From: Clostridia bacterium
GTDB taxonomy: Bacteria > Bacillota > Clostridia > Christensenellales > Aristaeellaceae
Assembly (NCBI GenBank): GCA_017397895.1
Contig: JAFQHP010000019.1
Location: 34,373-98,372, forward strand
Reading direction: 5' to 3'
Length of the DNA: 64,000 bases
Below the pieces are notes generated by a model, which saw only the letters and a list, made by a program, of their open reading frames with translations, had not been told where the DNA came from and ran no database searches. Both the position numbers and the translations under genes were made by a program. Numbering within the stretch: the stretch's first letter is position 1; every line of letters starts with the position of its first letter. Positions 27,008-35,440 of this stretch are shown here, one piece after another.

Positions 27008-27808
27008 GCCAGGGGAGGGGCTTGCCCCTCCCTTTGCGTATTCGAAACTTGCAGGGGCAGCCGTGGGCTGTCTGCCGGTTGATGGAGCAGTGGCCTCCTC
27101 GCCCCCTGGCAGGGATATCATCCCTGCACCCAACTTGCGAAGTGGTTGAGTGTGCAAACAAGCAATGTCCGCGTGAAGCTTGAGAAACGGAAAGGGGCCT
27201 GCGCGGCCCCTTTACCCCACGGCAGGGGGATTCCCCCTGCACCCATCCTGCGATGGGGGAGCATTGGAAAACAGACTTGTTTCCGCATGAGAGGGGAAAA
27301 GCGAACGCAAGCAAGCCCACGGGTGCAATAAAACGATAAAAAATAGCGGATGGGAAAATGAATTTTTCCTCCGCTTATTTTTTCGTTTTCCCCGGATGCC
27401 TTTGGCATCCGGTCGGCGGCGTTCCGCCGCCCATCCCGTGGGGGCGACGGGGCCACACCCGATTCGCAATCTGACATTCTTCTTTTGCAAACGGGTTTGT
27501 GCGTGGCGGCGGTGCCGCAGCCAATTCGCAATATTACAATCGTTTATTGCAATCAGGTTTCTGCGTGGTGCATACAATTCCTCCGTCAGCTTGCGGCTGC
27601 CACCTCCCTTTACACAAGGGAGGCTTTGTCTGTTCCCAAGCTGCAGCGGGAAATTGCTTGTTCGTCCAGCCAACCACTTCCGCAATTGGGCCCAGGGCAC
27701 TGCCCTGGTGCAGGGGTGAAACCACGCAGGTCTCCCCAAGCCCCAGCGGGAAATTGCTTGTTCTGTACGCCAACTACTTCCGCAATTGGGTCCAGGGCAC
27801 TGCCCTGG
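27008..27808 (+). repeat. Large modular inverted repeat, copy R3
   Basis: This copy lies between queT (plus) and the aldo/keto reductase gene (minus). It starts with a GGAGGGGC/GCCCCTCC hairpin also found in R4. It has two left terminal units (hairpin CAGGGATATCATCCCTG at about 27111-27127, then CAGGGGGATTCCCCCTG at about 27223-27239), the core (27316-27442), the CCTCCCTT/AAGGGAGG segment near 27602-27622, and two inverted right units ending in CCAGGGCA-CTGCCCTGG-type hairpins. The last hairpin directly abuts the TAA of the reductase gene (27809-27811). Confidence 0.85.
27316..27442 (+). repeat. Folded core of repeat R3 (inner stem type II)
   Basis: Arms CCCACGGG (27316-27323) and CCCGTGGG (27435-27442). 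Long hairpin AAAACGA/TCGTTTT (27330-27336, 27383-27389) on AGCGGA-GGAAAA/TTTTCC-TCCGCT (27345-27375); GGATGCC/GGCATCC (27394-27410); GGCGGCG/CGCCGCC (27415-27431). The third stem shows a compensatory T-A to C-G change against R1, R2, R4 and R6. Confidence 0.85.
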
Positions 27809-28942
27809 TTACAGCTGGGAGAGCACGCCCTCCACCTTTTTCAGCAGTTCTCTTACTTTCAGGTGCTGGGGGCATTTGCGTTCGCAGTAGCCGCAATTGA
27901 CGCAGGAAGAGGAGGTGGCGCCGGGTTCCTTTTCATTGTTCACATAGCGCTGGAAGGTATTTTTTGCGGTGTCCTTCAGGCCGTAGACGTTGAGGTAGGT
28001 GTAGGCCTGGAAGATGCGGGGAATATTGATGCCCTTGGGGCAGGGCTGACAGTAGGCACAGCCGGTGCAGTAGAGCTCAGAAAACTTTTTCAGGTTTTCC
28101 AGGGTTTCGCCGATGGTGCGCCATTCCTTTTCGGTCATGGGGTTTTCCAGGGAGCCCACCTTTTCGTTCTGCTCCACCATTTCCAGGGTTTGCATGCCGG
28201 AAAGGGCGCAGCACACCCCGGGGTTGCCCAGCACAAAGCGCAGGGCCAGCTCGTAGGTGTTCAGGTGTTCATTGCCAAGCTTTTTGGTCAGCTCCGTAGG
28301 CGCGGCCAGCCGTCCGCCGCCCACCGGGCCCATTACCACCACGCCCAAGCCCTTTTCGTGGGCATAGCCGATCATCTCTTCATTGGCCCGGTCCAGCAGG
28401 TTGTACTGCAGCAGCACGCTTTCCAGGCCGGCGCCGTTGTCGATGATGTATTTGAGGGCTTCGGGGGAATCGTGGAAGGAGAAGGAAAGGTGGCGGATGA
28501 CGCCCTTTTCCTTGAGTTTCAGGGCTTCTTCAATCAGGTTCAGGGGCACAATGATCTCGTCAAATTCCTTTTTGTTGATGCCCCAGAAATGATAAAAATC
28601 GATATGGTCGGTACCCAGCCTTTCCAGGCTCTGGTTCAGGTAGAAGTGGAAATCCTCCACCTTTTTCACATGATCCAGGGGGCACTTGGTGGAGATGTAC
28701 ACCTTGTCCCGGATGGCGTGGAGGGCCTTGCCCACCGCCGCTTCGCTGTTCTGATGGCAGTAGAAGGGGGCGGTGTCGAAATAATTGACCCCAAGGTCAT
28801 AGGCCCGAAGGAGCATTTGGGTGGCCTTCTCCTGGTCCACTTCCCAGGTGCCGTCTTCATGCTGAATTTCGGGCAGGCGCATGCAGCCAAAGCCCAGGGC
28901 AGAAATATTCACGCCGGTATTGCCGAAAGGACGGTATTGCAT
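27809..28942 (-). CDS. Aldo/keto reductase with C-terminal 4Fe-4S clusters
   Basis: The 377-residue protein has an aldo/keto reductase barrel (GNTGVNISALGFGCMRLP at the start, NYFDTAPFY with catalytic Asp and Tyr) and a C-terminal ferredoxin-like part. The cysteine motifs CTGCAYCQPCPKGINI and CVNCGYCERKCP can bind two [4Fe-4S] clusters. This architecture is common in anaerobic Firmicutes; its substrate is unknown. The real start is ATG 28942 with GGAGGAAG upstream, not the longer frame to 29065. It is a single-gene unit divergent from the arginine operon. Confidence 0.93.
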   Translation of the reverse strand: MQYRPFGNTGVNISALGFGCMRLPEIQHEDGTWEVDQEKATQMLLRAYDLGVNYFDTAPFYCHQNSEAAVGKALHAIRDKVYISTKCPLDHVKKVEDFHFYLNQSLERLGTDHIDFYHFWGINKKEFDEIIVPLNLIEEALKLKEKGVIRHLSFSFHDSPEALKYIIDNGAGLESVLLQYNLLDRANEEMIGYAHEKGLGVVVMGPVGGGRLAAPTELTKKLGNEHLNTYELALRFVLGNPGVCCALSGMQTLEMVEQNEKVGSLENPMTEKEWRTIGETLENLKKFSELYCTGCAYCQPCPKGINIPRIFQAYTYLNVYGLKDTAKNTFQRYVNNEKEPGATSSSCVNCGYCERKCPQHLKVRELLKKVEGVLSQL

Positions 28943-28992
28943 ATTTTTTCTTCCTCCCAAGGATATTTTTTCATTGGTTTTCAGGCAATTGC

Positions 28993-29021
28993 AGTATAGC
29001 AAAGGCCAATTGGAAACACAA
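28993..29021 (-). promoter_or_regulatory. Promoter of the Fe-S aldo/keto reductase gene
   Basis: On the minus strand TTGTGT (29016-29021) and TATACT (28993-28998) are 17 bp apart. Confidence 0.75.
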
Positions 29022-29132
29022 GGGCAAAAAGCAGGAAAAAGATGATAAAACCCGCTCTTTTTCACAGCGCCGCCCGGCGGCGGGGCAAGTGTGTTTGTAT
29101 TGTTTTAATGTGCATAAATTTAAAGGAAAGTA

Positions 29133-29160
29133 TTGATTTTTTGGAAAAAACGTGTATCAT
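29133..29160 (+). promoter_or_regulatory. Promoter of the arginine operon
   Basis: TTGATT (29133-29138), 16 bp, TATCAT (29155-29160). Confidence 0.65.
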
Positions 29161-29171
29161 ATACATATTCG

Positions 29172-29187
29172 CTGCATTTTTATGCAG
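29172..29187 (+). promoter_or_regulatory. Candidate ArgR operator in the argC leader
   Basis: CTGCAT-TTTT-ATGCAG is a perfect palindrome placed just after the expected transcription start and before the argC ribosome site. Its length and A/T centre resemble ARG boxes (TGAAT....ATTCA type) but the flanks differ, so binding by ArgR is inferred. It could also act as a leader hairpin. Confidence 0.5.
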
Positions 29188-29206
29188 TATTTACAGGGGG
29201 GTCTCC

Positions 29207-30139
29207 ATGACGAAGGTATTTATTGACGGCAGCGCCGGCACCACGGGCCTGCGGATTTATGACCGTTTGCAGGAACGAAAGGATATTGAACTGATGATTT
29301 TGCCCGAAGACAAGCGGAAGGACACTGCCGCCCGCAAGGAAATGCTGAATGCGGCGGACATTGCCTTCCTTTGCCTGCCGGATGCGGCGGCGGTGGAAGC
29401 GGTTTCCCTGGTGGAAAACGACCATACCGTGATCATCGATACCTCCACTGCCCATCGCACGGCGGAGGGCTGGGTGTACGGCATGCCGGAAATAGCGGGG
29501 CAGCGGGATAAAATCCGATGCGCCAGGCGCATTGCCAACCCCGGCTGCCATGCCAGCGGCTTTGTGGCGCTGGTACAGCCGCTGGCGGAAAAGGGTGTGA
29601 TCGAAAAGAATCTTCCCCTTTCCTGCTTTTCCCTGACGGGCTATTCCGGCGGCGGCAAGCAGATGATTGCCCAGTATGAAGCGGCGGAAAGGGATCCCCT
29701 CCTGTCCGCCCCGCGGATGTACGGCCTTTCCCAGCAGCACAAGCACCTGAAGGAAATGGGCAAGCTGTGCGGGCTGGAAACGCTTCCTGTGTTCTGCCCC
29801 ATTGTGGGGGATTTTTACAGCGGCATGGAGGTGACGGTGTCCCTTTTTGCCAAGGATGTGCAGGGCGGCATGGAAGCAATCAGGAATGTGTACCGAAGCT
29901 ATTATCAAAACGGACTCATTTATTTCAGCGAACAGGCGGATGAAAACGGCTTTATGTCCGCTGCGGCCCTGTCCGGCAGGGACGATATGGAAATCACGGT
30001 GCACGGAAATGACGACCGCATCCTGCTCACCGCCCGGTTTGACAACCTGGGCAAGGGGGCCAGCGGGGCGGCGGTGCAGAACATGAATATAGTATTGGGC
30101 GCGGATGAAAAAACCGGCCTTGTGACAGGAGGAAACTGA
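29207..30139 (+). CDS. argC: N-acetyl-gamma-glutamyl-phosphate reductase, short (type 2) form
   Basis: The 310-residue enzyme reduces N-acetylglutamyl-5-phosphate to the semialdehyde with NADPH. It has the FIDGSAGTTGLRIYDRL nucleotide site and the catalytic cysteine in ANPGCHASGFVAL, and it is of the shorter type 2 class (about 310 against 345 residues). The ATG at 29207 lies behind a GGGGGG ribosome site. It opens the arginine operon, and argJ begins 1 nt after its stop. A palindromic operator candidate lies in its leader. Confidence 0.96.
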   Translation: MTKVFIDGSAGTTGLRIYDRLQERKDIELMILPEDKRKDTAARKEMLNAADIAFLCLPDAAAVEAVSLVENDHTVIIDTSTAHRTAEGWVYGMPEIAGQRDKIRCARRIANPGCHASGFVALVQPLAEKGVIEKNLPLSCFSLTGYSGGGKQMIAQYEAAERDPLLSAPRMYGLSQQHKHLKEMGKLCGLETLPVFCPIVGDFYSGMEVTVSLFAKDVQGGMEAIRNVYRSYYQNGLIYFSEQADENGFMSAAALSGRDDMEITVHGNDDRILLTARFDNLGKGASGAAVQNMNIVLGADEKTGLVTGGN

Positions 30140-30140
30140 T

Positions 30141-31355
30141 ATGAAACTGATCTCCGGCGGCGTATGTGCCGCAAAAGGCTATAAGGCAAACGGCGTGCAC
30201 TGCGGCATCCGCAAGAACCGTACCAAGCGGGACCTTTCCCTGGTGGTGAGCGATGTGAAGGCGGCGGCCGCTGCGGTATACACCCAGAACCTGGTGAAGG
30301 GCGCACCCCTGATTGTGACGAAAAATCACCTGGCGGACGGCTATGCCCAGGCCATCATCTGCAACAGCGGTAACGCCAACACCTGCAATTGGAACGGCAT
30401 TGAAATTGCGCAGCAGATGAGCGATCTTCTGTCCGCCGCCCTGAACATCAGCGCCCAGGACGTGGTGGTGGCTTCCACCGGCGTTATCGGCCAGCCTTTG
30501 GACATCACCCCCATTCATGATGGCATTGCGCCTTTGAAAGCGGGCCTTTCCTATGAGGGCAATGCGGCCGCCGCCGAAGGCATTATGACCACCGACACCG
30601 TGATGAAGGAAGTGGCGGTGGAGTTTGAGCTTTCCGGCAAAGTATGCCGTCTTGGCGGCATGGCCAAGGGCAGCGGCATGATCCACCCCAACATGGCCAC
30701 CATGCTGGTGTTTCTGACCACCGATGCGGCCATCTCTCCCGCCATGCTGCAAAAGGCGCTTTCCGGCGATATCCAGGCCACCTTCAATATGCTGTCCGTG
30801 GACGGCGATACCTCCACCAACGATATGGTGACGGTGCTGGCCAACGGCCTGGCGGGGAATGCGGAAATTTGCGAAGAAAATGACGATTTCAAAACCTTCA
30901 TGCAGGCGCTGAACACCGTTACGGTGCAGCTGTGCCGCATGATCGCCGGGGACGGCGAAGGCGCTACCAAGCTGCTGGAATGCAAGGTGGACGGCGCGGA
31001 AAATCTGCAGCAGGCCCGCACGGTGGCAAAAAGTGTGATTTGCTCCAGCCTGCTCAAAGCCGCCATGTTCGGCGCCGACGCCAACTGGGGAAGAGTATTG
31101 TGCGCCATCGGCTACAGCGGAGCCCAGGTGGATGTAAATAAGATTGACGTTTCCTTCAGGTCCCTCAAGGGCGAAATTCTGGTGTGCAAGAATGGCGCCG
31201 GGGTGGAATTCTCCGAAGAAAAGGCCAAGGAGATCCTGCTGGAAAAGGAAATTGAAATTTTGATCGGCCTGAACAGCGGCAATGCCAAAAGCTGCGCCTG
31301 GGGCTGCGACCTGACCTACGATTATGTGAAAATCAACGGCGATTACCGCACCTGA
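30141..31355 (+). CDS. argJ: Glutamate N-acetyltransferase (ornithine acetyltransferase)
   Basis: The 404-residue precursor is split autocatalytically at Ala186-Thr187 in HPNMATML, and Thr187 becomes the nucleophile. The enzyme moves the acetyl group from acetylornithine back to glutamate, so the pathway is cyclic. A monofunctional or bifunctional role cannot be told by eye; no argA is present in the window, which fits a bifunctional enzyme. It is preceded by AGGAGG inside the end of argC. The HC-G-I-R-K block near the start (GVHCGIRKN) is typical of the family. Confidence 0.97.
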   Translation: MKLISGGVCAAKGYKANGVHCGIRKNRTKRDLSLVVSDVKAAAAAVYTQNLVKGAPLIVTKNHLADGYAQAIICNSGNANTCNWNGIEIAQQMSDLLSAALNISAQDVVVASTGVIGQPLDITPIHDGIAPLKAGLSYEGNAAAAEGIMTTDTVMKEVAVEFELSGKVCRLGGMAKGSGMIHPNMATMLVFLTTDAAISPAMLQKALSGDIQATFNMLSVDGDTSTNDMVTVLANGLAGNAEICEENDDFKTFMQALNTVTVQLCRMIAGDGEGATKLLECKVDGAENLQQARTVAKSVICSSLLKAAMFGADANWGRVLCAIGYSGAQVDVNKIDVSFRSLKGEILVCKNGAGVEFSEEKAKEILLEKEIEILIGLNSGNAKSCAWGCDLTYDYVKINGDYRT

Positions 31356-31369
31356 GGAGGAAAAAAGCG

Positions 31370-32239
31370 ATGGAAATGTTCCTTTCCAATCATGAACGGG
31401 CAGAAGTTCTGGTGCAGGCGCTGCCCTATATCAGGAAATACCGCAACAAGGTGGTTGTGGTGAAATACGGCGGCAATGCCATGATCAACGAACAGCTCAA
31501 GCAGCAGGTGATGGAAGACATTGTGCTTTTGTGGCTGATCGGCGTAAAGGTGGTACTGGTCCACGGCGGCGGCCCCGAAATCAGCGACCTGATGAAACGC
31601 CTGGGCAAAGAGAGCAAATTTGTGGACGGCCTGCGGGTCACGGATGAAGAAACGGTGGACATTGTGCAGATGGTGCTTGCCGGAAAAATCAACAAAACGT
31701 TGGTGAACCTGCTGGAAATGAAGGGCGGCAAGGCCATGGGCATTTCCGGCATGGACGGCAGGCTCATCGAAGCGAAAATGAAGGACGAGCGGCTTGGCTA
31801 CGTGGGCGAAATCACCAAGGTGCACATCAGCCCCGTGCTGGATTTGCTGGAAAAGGGCTACATCCCTGTTGTTTCCACCCTGGGGTGCGACCGGCAGGGC
31901 CATGCCTACAACATCAACGGCGATACGGCGGCGGCCTATATTGCAGGGGCATTGCAGGCAGAGCGTCTCATCATGATGACGGACATTGCCGGCATCCTCC
32001 GGGACAAGGACGATCCTGCTTCCCTCATTCCCGAAATCAATCTTTCCGAAGCAGAAAATCTCTACAAAGAAGGCATCATTTCCGGCGGCATGATTCCCAA
32101 AGTGGATTGCTGCGTGACCGCCATCAAACAGGGCGTGAAGAACGTGATCATCATGGACGGCCGGGTGCCCCATTCCATTCTGATGGAATTGCTCACCGAC
32201 GAGGGCGCCGGCACCATGGTAAAGGGGGAAAAGAAATGA
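31370..32239 (+). CDS. argB: Acetylglutamate kinase
   Basis: This 289-residue amino-acid kinase phosphorylates N-acetylglutamate. It has the VVVKYGGNAM start, LVHGGGPEIS, the substrate site in FVDGLRVTDEET, and GDTAAAYIAGAL. The N-terminal extension of about 20 residues (MFLSNHERAEVLVQALPYI) matches the helix that allows hexamer formation and arginine inhibition in the feedback-regulated class, so the kinase is probably the control point of the pathway. It starts at ATG 31370 behind GAGGAGG and ends in an ATGA overlap with argD. Confidence 0.97.
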   Translation: MEMFLSNHERAEVLVQALPYIRKYRNKVVVVKYGGNAMINEQLKQQVMEDIVLLWLIGVKVVLVHGGGPEISDLMKRLGKESKFVDGLRVTDEETVDIVQMVLAGKINKTLVNLLEMKGGKAMGISGMDGRLIEAKMKDERLGYVGEITKVHISPVLDLLEKGYIPVVSTLGCDRQGHAYNINGDTAAAYIAGALQAERLIMMTDIAGILRDKDDPASLIPEINLSEAENLYKEGIISGGMIPKVDCCVTAIKQGVKNVIIMDGRVPHSILMELLTDEGAGTMVKGEKK

Positions 32240-33402
32240 GCCAGCTGCAGCAGATGGACAAAGCCTTTGTTTCCGGCACCTATAACCGTTTCCCCGTCAG
32301 CATCGTTTCCGGCAAAGGCTCCACCGTGTATGACGAAAACGGCAAGGCCTATATTGATATGGGCAGCGGCATCGGTGTGACCGCCTTTGGCATTGCGGAT
32401 GAAAAGTGGAACGCCGCCGTCACCGCCCAGCTGCAGAAGGTGCAGCATATGTCCAACCTCTATTACACCGAGCCCTGCGCAAAACTGGCCCAATTGATTT
32501 GCGAAAAGACGGGTATGAAAAAGGTGTTCTTCGGCAATTCCGGTGCGGAGGCCAATGAATGTCTCATCAAGATTGCCCGGAAATATGCAGCAGATAAAAA
32601 GGGCAGCGATCACTTTACCATCGTGACGCTGGAGCAGTCCTTCCACGGCCGCACCCTTTCCACCCTGGCCGCCACCGGGCAGGACCATTTCCATCAATTG
32701 TTCCAGCCCCTCACCCCCGGCTTTGCCCACGCAAAGGCCAATGATCTTTCCGACTGCATCCGGGTGCTGTCTGAAACCAACGCCGCCGCCATGCTGATCG
32801 AATGTGTGCAGGGGGAAGGCGGCGTTAGGGTGCTGGACAAAGAATTTGTGCAGGGCTTGTATGCGTATTGCAAGGAAAACGATATTCTGTTCCTGGTGGA
32901 CGAAGTGCAGACCGGCAACGGCCGCACCGGCCAGCTGTATGCCTACATGCACTACGGCATCACCCCCGACGCCTTTTCCACCGCCAAGGGCCTGGGGGGC
33001 GGATTGCCCATCGGCGCCTGTGTGATGAGCGAAAAGGTGGAGAAGGTGCTGGGGTTCGGCGACCACGGAAGCACCTTCGGCGGCAATCCCGTATGCTGCG
33101 CCGGCGCCGTCAGCATTCTGGAGCGGCTGGATGCAGGGTTTTTGGCCTCCGTTGCCGAAAAAGGAAGCTGGGTTTTTGCCCAGCTGAAGGATGCTCCCGG
33201 CATTGAAAGCGTGTCCGGCATGGGCCTGATGATCGGTATCAAGACGGAAAAGCCGGCCATCGACGTGGTGAAAGCCTGCATGGAAAAGGGTGTTTTGTGC
33301 CTGACGGCCAAGGAAAAGGTGCGTCTTTTGCCGGCGCTGAATATTTCCATGGATGAATTGAAGGAAGCCATTGACGTGATCAAGGCCGTGTGCGCTCAAT
33401 AA
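32236..33402 (+). CDS. argD: Acetylornithine aminotransferase
   Basis: The 388-residue class III aminotransferase uses PLP, bound at the lysine in [10 protein letters not shown], to make acetylornithine from the semialdehyde and glutamate. Other marks are [20 protein letters not shown] and [13 protein letters not shown]. In some bacteria ArgD also carries out the succinyl-diaminopimelate step of lysine synthesis, which is of interest because a DapF-like domain lies in the same operon. The ATG overlaps the argB stop (ATGA); the longer open frame upstream is not real. Confidence 0.96.
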   Translation: MSQLQQMDKAFVSGTYNRFPVSIVSGKGSTVYDENGKAYIDMGSGIGVTAFGIADEKWNAAVTAQLQKVQHMSNLYYTEPCAKLAQLICEKTGMKKVFFGNSGAEANECLIKIARKYAADKKGSDHFTIVTLEQSFHGRTLSTLAATGQDHFHQLFQPLTPGFAHAKANDLSDCIRVLSETNAAAMLIECVQGEGGVRVLDKEFVQGLYAYCKENDILFLVDEVQTGNGRTGQLYAYMHYGITPDAFSTAKGLGGGLPIGACVMSEKVEKVLGFGDHGSTFGGNPVCCAGAVSILERLDAGFLASVAEKGSWVFAQLKDAPGIESVSGMGLMIGIKTEKPAIDVVKACMEKGVLCLTAKEKVRLLPALNISMDELKEAIDVIKAVCAQ

Positions 33403-33416
33403 GGAGGAAGCAAAAA

Positions 33417-34400
33417 ATGGATCTGAAGAACCGGCATTTTCTCACCCTTCTGGATTTTACCCCGGAAGAAATCATGTACCTGATTGACCTGTCTGCTGAA
33501 CTGAAAATGCAGAAAAAGCAGGGCATTCCCCATAAAATGCATGAGGGCAAGAACATTGCCCTGATTTTTGAAAAAACCAGCACCCGCACCCGCTGCGCCT
33601 TTGAAGTGGCGGCGGCGGACCTGGGTATGCATCCCGTGTATCTGGATCCTTCCGCCAGCCAGATCGGCAAGAAGGAATCCATTGCCGATACCGCACGGGT
33701 GCTGGGCCGCATGTTTGACGGCATTGAATACCGGGGCTTTGGCCAGGAAAGAGTGGAAGAGCTGGCCAAGTTTGCCGGTGTGCCGGTGTGGAACGGCCTC
33801 ACCAACGAATATCACCCCACCCAGATCCTGGCGGATATGCTCACCATCCGGGAACACCTGGGCAGCTTGCAGGGCAAGAAGCTGGTGTATATGGGCGACG
33901 CCCGCTACAACATGGGCAATTCGCTCATGATCGGCTGTGCAAAGCTGGGTATGCAGTTTGTGGCCTGCGCGCCCAAGGCCTATTTCCCGGGCGCGGAGCT
34001 GGTGGCCAAGTGCCAGGAAATTGCCGCCGAAACCGGCGCTACCCTCACCTTTGAAGAAGACCCCATGAAGGCCGTGCAGGGCGCCGACGTGATTTACACC
34101 GATGTGTGGGTATCTATGGGCGAGCCGGACAGCGTGTGGGAAGAGCGCATCCGGGCGCTGAAGCCCTATCAGGTGAACAAGGCCCTCATGCAGGCTGCCG
34201 GCCCCCAGTGCCGCTTCATGCACTGCCTGCCCGCCTTCCATGACCTGGACACCACCGTGGGTATGGAAATCTACAAGAAGTTTGGCATCAATTGCATGGA
34301 AGTGACGGACGAAGTGTTTGAAAGCGCGCAGTCCATCGTCTTTGACGAAGCGGAAAACCGGATGCACACCATCAAGGCGGTCATGGCGGCTACCCTGTAA
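33417..34400 (+). CDS. argF: Ornithine carbamoyltransferase
   Basis: The 327-residue enzyme makes citrulline from ornithine and carbamoyl phosphate. It has the carbamoyl-phosphate motif STRTRCAFE, the [10 protein letters not shown] segment and the ornithine-side MHCLPAFHD. The ATG at 33417 follows AAGGAGG (33401-33407). Its place directly upstream of carA and carB couples supply and use of carbamoyl phosphate in a single transcript. Confidence 0.97.
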   Translation: MDLKNRHFLTLLDFTPEEIMYLIDLSAELKMQKKQGIPHKMHEGKNIALIFEKTSTRTRCAFEVAAADLGMHPVYLDPSASQIGKKESIADTARVLGRMFDGIEYRGFGQERVEELAKFAGVPVWNGLTNEYHPTQILADMLTIREHLGSLQGKKLVYMGDARYNMGNSLMIGCAKLGMQFVACAPKAYFPGAELVAKCQEIAAETGATLTFEEDPMKAVQGADVIYTDVWVSMGEPDSVWEERIRALKPYQVNKALMQAAGPQCRFMHCLPAFHDLDTTVGMEIYKKFGINCMEVTDEVFESAQSIVFDEAENRMHTIKAVMAATL

Positions 34401-34423
34401 ACAGAAAAAGAGGCGAATGAAAC

Positions 34424-35440
34424 ATGGCATATCTGGTGCTGGAAAACGGCATGGCCTTTGAAGGAGTGCGCATTGGCGCAATAAAGGATGCTGCCGGGGA
34501 AATGGTGTTCACAACCGGTGTGGTGGGCTATATGGAAACCCTCACCGATCCTGCCAACGCCGGCCTGATTGTGATGCAAACCTTTCCTGTGATCGGCAAT
34601 TACGGCGTGGAGGAAGCGGATGAGGAAAGCGGCTACACCCCGGCCGGGTATGTGGTGCGCTCTCTGTGCGATACGCCCTCCAATTTCCGCAGCACCGGCA
34701 GCCTGAACGATTATCTGGTGAAAAAGGGCATTCCCGGCATCAGCGGTGTGGATACCCGTCGGCTGACCGCCGTTTTGCGTGAGCAGGGGGCTATGCAGGT
34801 TATCCTTTGCGATGAAGTGCCGGAGAATGCAGCCTTTTTGAAGCAGCAGGTGCAGCTGATTCCCTGCGAAAAGGCGCATATGGCCGCCTGCGATGAACAA
34901 AAGGCCCATGCAGTCCTGTGGGATTTTGGGGCAAAGCGCAGCCTGATGGACGCCATGAAAGACCGGGGCTGGGCGGTGACCCGGGTGCCCTTTGACACAG
35001 GGGCGGAGGAAATCCTTTCCCTGCAGCCGGACGCCGTGGTGATTGCGGGCGGGCCGGAAAATGTGGACATCCCGGACAAGGTGCTGGGCGAAATCAAAAA
35101 GCTTCTGGGCCGGGTGCCTGTGCTGGCGGCGGGCCTTGGGCATCAGCTGGCGGCCAGGGCGATGGGAGCCGGGGTGGGAAAAATGCACATCGGCCACCGG
35201 GGCCAGAACCAGCCTGTTTTCTGCACCCTGAACGGCCGCACCTATGTGACGCAGCAGAACCATGGCTGGGAAGTGAAGGCGGATAATCTGCCCGGGGAGA
35301 TGATCTACAAAAATCTCAACGACGGCAGCTGCGAAGGCCTGCTCCATGACGGCCTGCGCTGCCTTTCGGTGCAGTTTGACCCGGATGAACAGGTGTTTTC
35401 CCTGTTTGAATCCACGATGGGAGGGGAAAAGCATGCCTAA
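34424..35440 (+). CDS. carA: Carbamoyl-phosphate synthase small subunit with dead glutaminase triad
   Basis: The 338-residue protein has the CarA N-terminal domain (LVLENGMAFEGVRIG; FTTGVVGYMETLTDP) and a class I amidotransferase fold. All three catalytic residues of the E. coli enzyme are replaced. The nucleophile Cys269 of the CLGHQ motif is Gly237 (AAGLGHQ). His353 and Glu355 of GHPE are Asp319 and Asp321 (QFDPDEQ). Glutamine hydrolysis by the normal thiol mechanism is therefore impossible. The protein may remain as a structural partner of an ammonia-using CarB. The reading frame is intact and its end overlaps carB by 8 nt, so this is not a decaying gene. I see no other carA in the window. 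Confidence 0.93.
   Translation: MAYLVLENGMAFEGVRIGAIKDAAGEMVFTTGVVGYMETLTDPANAGLIVMQTFPVIGNYGVEEADEESGYTPAGYVVRSLCDTPSNFRSTGSLNDYLVKKGIPGISGVDTRRLTAVLREQGAMQVILCDEVPENAAFLKQQVQLIPCEKAHMAACDEQKAHAVLWDFGAKRSLMDAMKDRGWAVTRVPFDTGAEEILSLQPDAVVIAGGPENVDIPDKVLGEIKKLLGRVPVLAAGLGHQLAARAMGAGVGKMHIGHRGQNQPVFCTLNGRTYVTQQNHGWEVKADNLPGEMIYKNLNDGSCEGLLHDGLRCLSVQFDPDEQVFSLFESTMGGEKHA

Noticed and set aside
27485..28999. Plus-strand open frame opposite the aldo/keto reductase and through repeat R3
   Set aside because: It is antisense to a well supported enzyme and begins in repeat sequence.
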